Assembly: GCF_036320965.1 (NCBI RefSeq)
Contig: NC_092230.1
Location: forward strand, 49,142,094-49,206,093
Source: Panulirus ornatus
Lineage: Eukaryota > Arthropoda > Malacostraca > Decapoda > Palinuridae
Direction: 5' to 3'
Length of the DNA: 64,000 nucleotides
The translations under genes and the position numbers were made by a program. This document shows, one piece after another, positions 27,801-36,800 of this stretch (the stretch's first letter is position 1; each line of letters starts with the position of its first letter). The notes beneath the pieces are model-generated. The model was not told the DNA's origin and ran no database searches. It was given only the letters and a program-made list of their open reading frames with translations.

Positions 27801-30800
27801 ACAACTCTATCCATAGCCCACGCCTCGCAACCATACAACATTGTTGGAACCAATATTCCTTCAAACATACCCATTTTTGCTTTCCGAGATAATGTCCTCG
27901 ACTTCCAAACATTCTTCAATGCTCCCAGAATTTTCGCCCCCTCCCCCACCTTATGATTCACTTCTGCTTCCATGGTTCCTTCCGCTGCCAGATCCACTCC
28001 CAGATATCTAAAACACTTTACTTCCTCCAGTTTTTCTCCATTCAAACTTACCTCCCAATTGACTTGACCCTCAACCCTGCTGTACTTAATAACCTTGCTC
28101 TTATTCACATTTACTCTTAACTTTCTTCTTTCACACACTTTACCAAACTCAGTCACCAGCTTCTGCAGTTTCTCACATGAATCAGCCACCAGCGTTGTAT
28201 CATCAGCGAACAAGAACTGACTCACTTTCCAAGCTCTCTCATCCACAACAGACTTCAGACTTGCCCCTCTTTCCAAAACTCTTGCATTCACCTCCCTAAC
28301 AACCCCATCCATAAACAAATTAAACAACCATGGAGACATCGCACACCCCTGCCGCAAACCTACATTCACTGAGAACCAATCACTTTCCTCTCTTCTTACA
28401 CGTACACATGCCTTACATCCTCGATAAAAACTTTTCACTGCTACTAACAACTTGCCTCCCACACCATATATTCTTAATACCTTCCACAGAGCATCTCTAT
28501 CAACTCTATCATATGCCTTCTCCAGATCCATAAATGCTACATACAAATCCATTTGTTTTTCTAAGTATTTCTCACATACATCTTCAAAGCAAACACCTGA
28601 TCCACACATCCTCTACCACTTCTGAAACCACACTGCTCTTCCCCAATCTGATGCTCTGTACACTCTGTACATGCCTTCACCCTCTCAATCAATACCCTCC
28701 CATATAATTTACCAGGAATACTCAACAAACTTATACCTCTGTAATGTGAGCACTCACTCTTATCCCCTTTGCCTTTGTACAATGGCACTATGCAAGCTTT
28801 CCGCCAATCCTCAGGCACCTCCCCATGAATCATACATACATTAAATAACCTTACCAACCAGTCAACAATACAGTCACCCCCTTTTTTAATAAATTCCACT
28901 GCAATACCATCCAAACCTGCTGCCTTGCTGGCTTTCATCTTCCGTAAACCTTTTACTACCTCTTCTCTATTTACCAAATCATTTTCCCTAACCCTTTCAC
29001 TTTGCGCACCACCTCGACCAAAACACCCTATATCTGCCACTCTATCATCAAACACATTCAACAGACCTTCAAAATACTCACTCCATCTCCTTCTCACATC
29101 ACCACTACTTGTTATCACCTCCCCATTAGCTCCCTTCACTGAAGTTCCCATTTGCTCCCTTGTCTTACGCACTTTATTTACCTCCTTCCAAAACTTCTTT
29201 TTATTCTCCCTGAAATTTAATGATACTCTCACCCCAACTCTCATTTGCCCTCTTTTTCACCTCTTGCACCTTTCTCTTGACCTCCTGCCTCTTTCTTTTA
29301 TACATCTCCCACTCATTTGCATTTTTTCCCTGCAAAAATCGTCCAAATGCCTCTCTCTTCTCTTTCACTGATAATCTTATTTCTTCATCCCACCACTCAC
29401 TACCTTTTCTAATCAACCCACCTCCCATGCTTCTCATGCCACAAGCATCTTTTGCGCAAGCCATCACTGCTTCCCTAAATACATCCCATTCCTCCCCCAC
29501 TCCCCTTACCTCCTTTGTTCTCACCTTTTTCCATTCTGTACTCAGTCTCACCTGGTACTTCCTCACACAAGTCTCCTTCCCAAGCTCACTTACTCTCACC
29601 ACTCTCTTCACCCCAACATTCTCTCTTCTTTTCTGAAAACCCCCACAAATCTTCACCTTCGCCTCCACAAGATAATGATCAGACATCCCTCCAGTTGCAC
29701 CTCTCAGCACATTAACATCCAAAAGTCTCTCTTTCGTGCATCTATCAATTAACTCGTAATCCAATAACGCTCTCTGGCCATCTCTCCTACGTACATACGT
29801 ATACTTATTTTTTTTTTTTTTTTTTTTTGCTGTCTCCCGCGTTTGCGAGGTAGCGCAAGGAAACAGACGAAAGAAATGGCCCAACCCACCCCCATACACA
29901 TGTATATACATACGTCCACACACGCAAATATACATACCTACACAGCTTTCCATGGTTTACCCCAGACGCTTCACATGCCTTGATTCAATCCACTGACAGC
30001 ACATCAACCCCGGTATACCACATCGCTCCAATTCACTCTATTCCTTGCCCTCCTTTCACCCTCCTGCATGTTCAGGCCCCAATCACACAAAATCTTTTTC
30101 ACTCCATCTTTCCACCTCCAATTTGGTCTCCCTCTTCTCCTCGTTCCCTCCACCTCCGACACATACATCCTCTTGGTCAATCTTTCCTCACTCATTCTCT
30201 CCATGTGCCCAAACCATTTCAAAACACCCTCTTCTGCTCTCTCAACCACGCTCTTTTTATTTCCACACATCTCTCTTACCCTTACGTTACTTACTCGATC
30301 AAACCACCTCACACCACACATTGTCCTCAAACACCTCATTTCCAGCACATCCATCCTCCTGCGCACAACTCTATCCATAGTCCACGCCTCGCAACCATAC
30401 AACATTGTTGGAACCACTATTCCTTCAAACATACCCATTTTTGCTTTCTGAGATAATGTTCTCGACTTCCACACATTCTTCAAGGCTCCCAGAATTTTCG
30501 CCCCCTCCCCCACCCTGTGATCCACTTCCGCTTCCATGGTTCCATCTGCTGCCAGATCCACTCCCAGATATCTAAAACACTTCACTTCCTCCAGTTTTTC
30601 TCCATTCAAACTCACCTCCCAATTGACTTGACCCTCAACCCTACTGTACCTAATAACCTTGCTCTTATTCACATTTACTCTTAACTTTCTTCTTTCACAC
30701 ACTTTACCAAACTCAGTCACCAGCTTCTGCAGTTTCTCACATGAATCAGCCACCAGCGCTGTATCATCAGCGAACAACAACTGACTCACTTCCCAAGCTT

Positions 30801-33800
30801 TCTCATCCCCAACAGACTTCATACTTTCCCCTCTTTCCGAAACTCTTGCATTCACCTCCCTAACAACCCCATCCATAAACAAATTAAACAACCATGGAGA
30901 CATCACACACCCCTGCCGCAAACCTACATTCACTGAGAACCAATCACTTTCCTCTCTTCCTACACGTACACATGCCTTACATCCTCGATAAAAACTTTTC
31001 ACTGCTTCTAACAACTTGCCTCCCACACCATATATTCTTAATACCTTCCACAGAGCATCTCTATCAACTCTATCATATGCCTTCTCCAGATCCATAAATG
31101 CTACATACAAATCCATTTGCTTTTCTAAGTATTTCTCACATACATTCTTCAAAACAAACACCTGATCCACACATCCTCTACCACTTCTGAAACCACACTG
31201 CTCTTCCCCAATCTGATGCTCTGTACATGCCTTCACCCTCTCAATCAATACCCTCCCATATAATTTACCAGGAATACTCAACAAACTTATACCTCTGTAA
31301 TTTGAGCACTCACTCTTATCCCCTTTGCCTTTGTACAATGGCACTATGCACGCATTCCGCCAATCCTCAGGCACCTCACCATGAGTCATACATACATTAA
31401 ATAACCTTACCAACCAGTCAACAATACAGTCACCCCCTTTTTTAATAAATTCCACTGCAATACCATCCATATCTCGCTTTTTAAACCAGGTATTCCCAAT
31501 CACCAGTCCTTTTTCAGCACATAAATCTACAAGCTCTTCACCATTTCCATTTACAACACTGAACACTCCATGTATACCAATTATTCCCTCAACTGCCACA
31601 TTACTCACCTTTGCATTCAAATCACCCATCACTATAACCCGGTCTTGTGCATCAAAACCACTAACACACTTATTCAGCTGCTCCCAAAACACTTGCCTCT
31701 CATGATCTTTCTTCTCATGCCCAGGTGCATATGCACCAATACCTGAGTGGATGCTGACACAGTTTACTCAAAAGAAAAGATCCTTGCAACATCAAAGATA
31801 TTTTTATTTTTCAAATTTGTCTCATTTCAAGTCTTACATGTAGCAAGTTTATTTAGTATATCCTAATTCATAAATGTCTCAAGTATGGAAAAAAAAAAAT
31901 TGCCACAATGTGCTCTTGTATTAAGAGATATTGGAAATTGTGGAAACAAGATCACACTCAGGTAAATGCTAGCTTTTTATGTATATTTTGTAACTATTGA
32001 AGACAGAAGAAACTTTTTTCCCAGCAAGGTAGCATCTGTAACTGAGCTTTCAAAGATGAATCCTTGCTTTTTTCCTTTTCATCTTTCCTTCAGAAAGTGT
32101 TGATAAGAGAGGGAAGATTTTGTGGCCCCATATTCCCACCTCTCTCAGTTGCCTTACGTCGTGAAGGAGATTTCTTTGGATAGCATTATTTCTTCCCATC
32201 TCTAGTGATGTATAAGACCTCCATTTAAACACTATCAGTTTTCAGACATTTTGTATGATAATTCTATGGGTTTCAGTGTAATATCATACTTTTTATGCAC
32301 TGTAATATCACTGGGAACTAGGGAGTACATAAATCTATTTGTTAGTTTGATGCTGTTTAATGGAAGTGGGCCACTTTTTCAGTTTTGTAACTTTATTTCC
32401 ATGGGTTTTAGATTGTTTGATTTTTTAAACATTTATGACAATAAAAGCGAATATTTGAAAAATATAGCTGTACTTTAAATACTTCCAAGTAACTCCAGCA
32501 TTTTGTAGAAGGCAACAAAGAAGGATGGAAGCAGGGAGCTGGAAATACTGTGCCCTCTTGTATTAACTTTCCAAAAGAAGGAATAAAGGAAGGGGCTGAT
32601 AAATTTTTTTTTTGCCTCAGCAACCATGTATGAAAGAAAATAGAGATTCAGAATAAACAGTTCTGTTTGATTATCATCTAGATTTGCCTTCCATAAACCT
32701 TTAAGATATCTTAAGAAAACCATGAAAATTTTTAGATGCAAGATATAAGGGTCTTTATACTCTTAGGGTAAAAAGCAAGTACTCTTTGATACATTCACAA
32801 AGATGTGTCTTTTCAGAATATACTAGCCTTCACTTTTCAGATTAAGCCCACAAGAGTATATGGCAGATATCACAGAAATCTTGGGAATAGTTTCCAAGTG
32901 CAGACATTAAGCAAATAGATATGTACATAACTAGAAGGGATACATCAGGTTGTGATATGTTAATTAACTGATGATAAGTTTTGAAGTTTATATCAGTGAA
33001 GGTTTTGTAGATAACTTTAAAGAATATGGTTGGCCATTTAAAAGACCTCAGGTTTACCAGTGCTTTCACTCTTATCTTAGTAATGAAACTACTCCTTGGA
33101 TCTTTCAGTGTCAGAATATGGGATATCAGGGCAAGTCCCAGCAAGGCATGCATGTTAACACTGCCAAATGCACATGATTCAGATGTTAATGTGATCCACT
33201 GGAACCACAATGAACCTTTCATAGTCTCTGGTGGTGATGATGGGAAAGTTCAAATTTGGGATCTACGAGAGTTACAGGTGAGTTGGTGTTTGGTAAGGGT
33301 ATAAGGTGCACTGGATGACACAAGACTTAGTATTTTTAGCTTGAAAGTGTAAAGTGCATTTTGGTCTTTCCTTTCAAGCTATCAGCTGCATAGGGAAGAG
33401 TATATTAAGACCTATCTTTTCAAGACATAAAACCAAAAACTTCTGGCACGTGCTGTTGAGCTTTCTTTCAGTTTGCCAGACCCAGGCAGTAATTCAGTAT
33501 TTTCTTAATAACTTTAGAATATATGTAAGTGCATTTTGTCATTTCAGTATGTCTTATGCAGAATTACTATTTTACATTACTTTTAAAGCTTCGTGATACG
33601 GTAATGAATATGGTAGTTCAACATTGAGAAGGGTTGACGTCTAAAGAATCATCGTTCAGTTGTGTTTAAACCAAAACAGTGTGACCATTCCTCTGACAGG
33701 TGGCTGACTGCCATAAAACTTCGGTGGAAAGGGATATCTAAAGAAACTATCTGGTGCTGAGCAGAAGGTGAAACCATCTGTATACTGGGCTAGCTTATAA

Positions 33801-36800
33801 AGCTGAATCATGCCTTTGACACTTAAATCTTCCTCCCTATTGTTTGTCAGATTTAGTAAGGAACTACTTAAGATTAGGGAAGATGTTCCTGTCTTATTGG
33901 AGCAGTAGGCTTTTCATTGTCATTATTGGAAATTTTCTAATCAAGATGAATTAAAGAAATGCAGGCTTTTTGTAATTTGGAGTTAAGCCACAATTGATGT
34001 ATTTCTGTTTATCTACATCATTAACAGATTTGTGCCTCTGAGCTATGCTCATGTGAATGTGTATCAGGAATGAAATAAAGATAATGGAATTTCTGAAATT
34101 TATAATGGAAACATGAAAACCATTAGGTTGACTTCGAAGTTGCTTAAGTGAACACACTTTGTAATGTTCATGCATTGTGCAAGGCATATTTGCATAGGTT
34201 GAGTGTCAAAAATCAGGTTTTACATGTGGCATTGTTTTTATTATTACAGATTTGAATTACGGTATGAACAAAAGGAAACGAGTGAGACTCATTAAGAGAG
34301 ATAGGGAGAAATTGTGTTTTGGACCATTGAATTTAACTAGGTTACTGCTTCCCCATTCTGAGATGTTGCATAAGTGCAAATAAGATAGGAATATGTATGT
34401 AATGAGGAAGGGGATGAGTATTAGGAGGAAGAGGAAGGGCAATGTGAGATGAAGTGTGTAAAGAGGAATCATCAGTAAAAGTAAAGAGAGTTGAAAGTTG
34501 AAGATAGAAAATTGATGGAAAAAGGAAAGAGAGTAGGATATAAGATAGAACCTTTGTTGATAGGATAAGAGGGAAAGTTTGCTCTGTTAGTAGTCACTGT
34601 TATGGAGAGGAAGCTGTGAATAAACCCCTCAACTCCTTAAAATGTATGTAAATGTTATGACCAGCTATTTCAACTAAGTTTTATTGGTTGCCTCCTTTTG
34701 CCATCAGTTAAATTCAAAGGCACACATGTATGATGCTAAAAGAACATTTCAAATAAAGTCAGAAAAGACAGTATTTAATCAGTTTGATTTGAATACAAGC
34801 ATGGATTGAACAATAACGCAACTGACAGTGGAATGATTAAAGCAACAGACCAGTTCAAAGGCAAGTTAGCATTGGGGCCATATATATTACCAGCTATTTT
34901 CCGAAAATGACAAAGATGTCAACAGCTTGGCCACTGTTGCTGTTGAAACAGTGCTTAGATGATAGTAGTAAAGTGGGAGCTTCCTAAATGATGACCATTC
35001 CACTTGTGCATAAGGAGAATCTAAGCTTAGGGAACAGTATAGACATCTAAATCTGCAATTAAAGTCTTTAAGAAATTCATTAAAAAATATGAATTATAAC
35101 TGTTGACAATATGACTACTAATGAAGGCCACCATGAATTTCTTTTAAGGGAAGTACATATGTACTCGGATGTTAGTTTGATATAAAACATACTTGAAAAT
35201 TTTATGTGAGGAATGAGAATTGATAGTTTTTCTTTACTTCAAAGGCACTAGACAAGGTACAAATGATTATGTTTGGTAAATTAGGAAAACAAAAGAGATA
35301 AGCTATGGCGATGGATCCAGGAGTTTGTAATGTTGAAAAATTCAAAGTACAATATTAGCACATAGAACTGTTGCTTATGAAGAGGATATTTTATCAGTTG
35401 TACTCTAAGCTCCAATACCATGTGCAATGATGATCTGAGATATAGACAGCTCACCACTTGACAAAGAGATGGTCTCTTTAATTTGATATTTAAACTTCGT
35501 GGTACATTTGTCAAGTAGTTAAGCTTGTAATACATTTCTGTTTCACAGCATTTTACATCTATTCTACTTGTTATGCAACTCCATTCCTTTTTTTTCTTTA
35601 CCTAGGTGTTGGGAAAAGAGGATTTCACATTCATACACGGGTTTGGACAAACATGCATTTTTATGAAAGCTTTTCCCATACTGTTTGTCTGAGTTCTTCC
35701 CCTTTCACTCGACTTCTTAGTGTTTCCCTGAGTTTTTCTCTTTTGCTTGGCTGGGTACTCATCACCATTCTTAAGAATCTAAATTTAACATGTAATTCTT
35801 CTTCCAGTTTAATATACACTGAAATTGCCTTTCTCTTTCAAGTATGTACCTAGCTGTTACTGATTTCAACAGCCTTTTCCTGTACACATTGTCAGAATGA
35901 CTGTCCAATATGTTTTAACTCCTCTTCTGATTCAGGTATGGAAAAAGAAAATCATTTGCTGCCATAACTATGGTATTTTCCATTGTTTTTCATTTAGCAC
36001 TCCGCTGCAGTCACCTTACCCAGATTATGCTTTATATATGAAAGAATCTTGATCCTTGCTTCCATTTACTTCAAACCACCCTTTATATGACTATTTTTCT
36101 CAGATTGTGATCACTCCTATCTGAAAGATCACATCAATTTCAAGAAAGGTGTTAGATCTTCAAGTAAACGTAATTTCCATCTCATTTTTGAATTGATGGA
36201 TCTTAGATTAATCATAAGCAAGATAATATCTTACCAACCTATGACTAAGTTTGATTTCAGTGTGGTCACATTTATTGAGTTTCTGACTGATTATACAGAG
36301 TGGTAATGCAGTGGCAGTCTTAAAGCATCATGATGCTCCTGTAACCTCGGTAGAGTGGCACCCAAGTGATGCTTCTGTGTTAGCCAGTGGTGGTGAAGAT
36401 AATCAGATCCTTCAGTGGGACCTGGCAGTGGAGCGAGACATAGACGTTGAGGCTGAGGAGGATCCTGTAAGTTACTTTTTTCCCCATGTATGCAGTGGAA
36501 TGACACTTCTAGAATCTTTTTCGAAAACATTTTCATTTTAAACTTGTACACTAAAGTGGCAAAGATCCTCTTGATATTGTAGTGATTGGAGTGTTTTGCA
36601 TTTCAAGCAAAATGATCATTTACTATGATATGAAAATCAGGTTTACTGTGATGATTCAATAATGATTCATTTTCATCTGACAGTAGGGCCAAGCTTGGTG
36701 ATCTTTCTTCGCTTTGAGATATTCTAACATCTATTTTTATGTCACAAAGCCTAGATGCTCTGCTCTTCATATGCATTTGGAGCTGGAATTGTTAACATCA

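Larger units (their letters stand above)
26985..31740 (-). mobile_element. RTE-like LINE copy E (long 3'UTR subfamily), split by copy F
   Basis: Sense minus. Starts with a (TTTA)n tail, the 3' hairpin and the long 3'UTR (27000-27420). The RT frame follows in pieces: 27409-27702, then 27731-28609 and 28561-29244 ([44 protein letters not shown]), then the linker and the end of the endonuclease domain (29201-29806: [25 protein letters not shown]). Copy F interrupts the endonuclease at 29808-31469. It resumes at 31470-31740 with [21 protein letters not shown] and the AYAPGHEKK block, then is truncated. The frame ends at NGLNQGM, beyond the stop used by the younger copies. No clear outer TSD. Confidence 0.9.

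Noticed and set aside
30004..31692. An intact 562-codon endonuclease-RT gene
   Set aside because: It crosses a nested-insertion junction and lacks most of the endonuclease and linker. It is a chance fusion.
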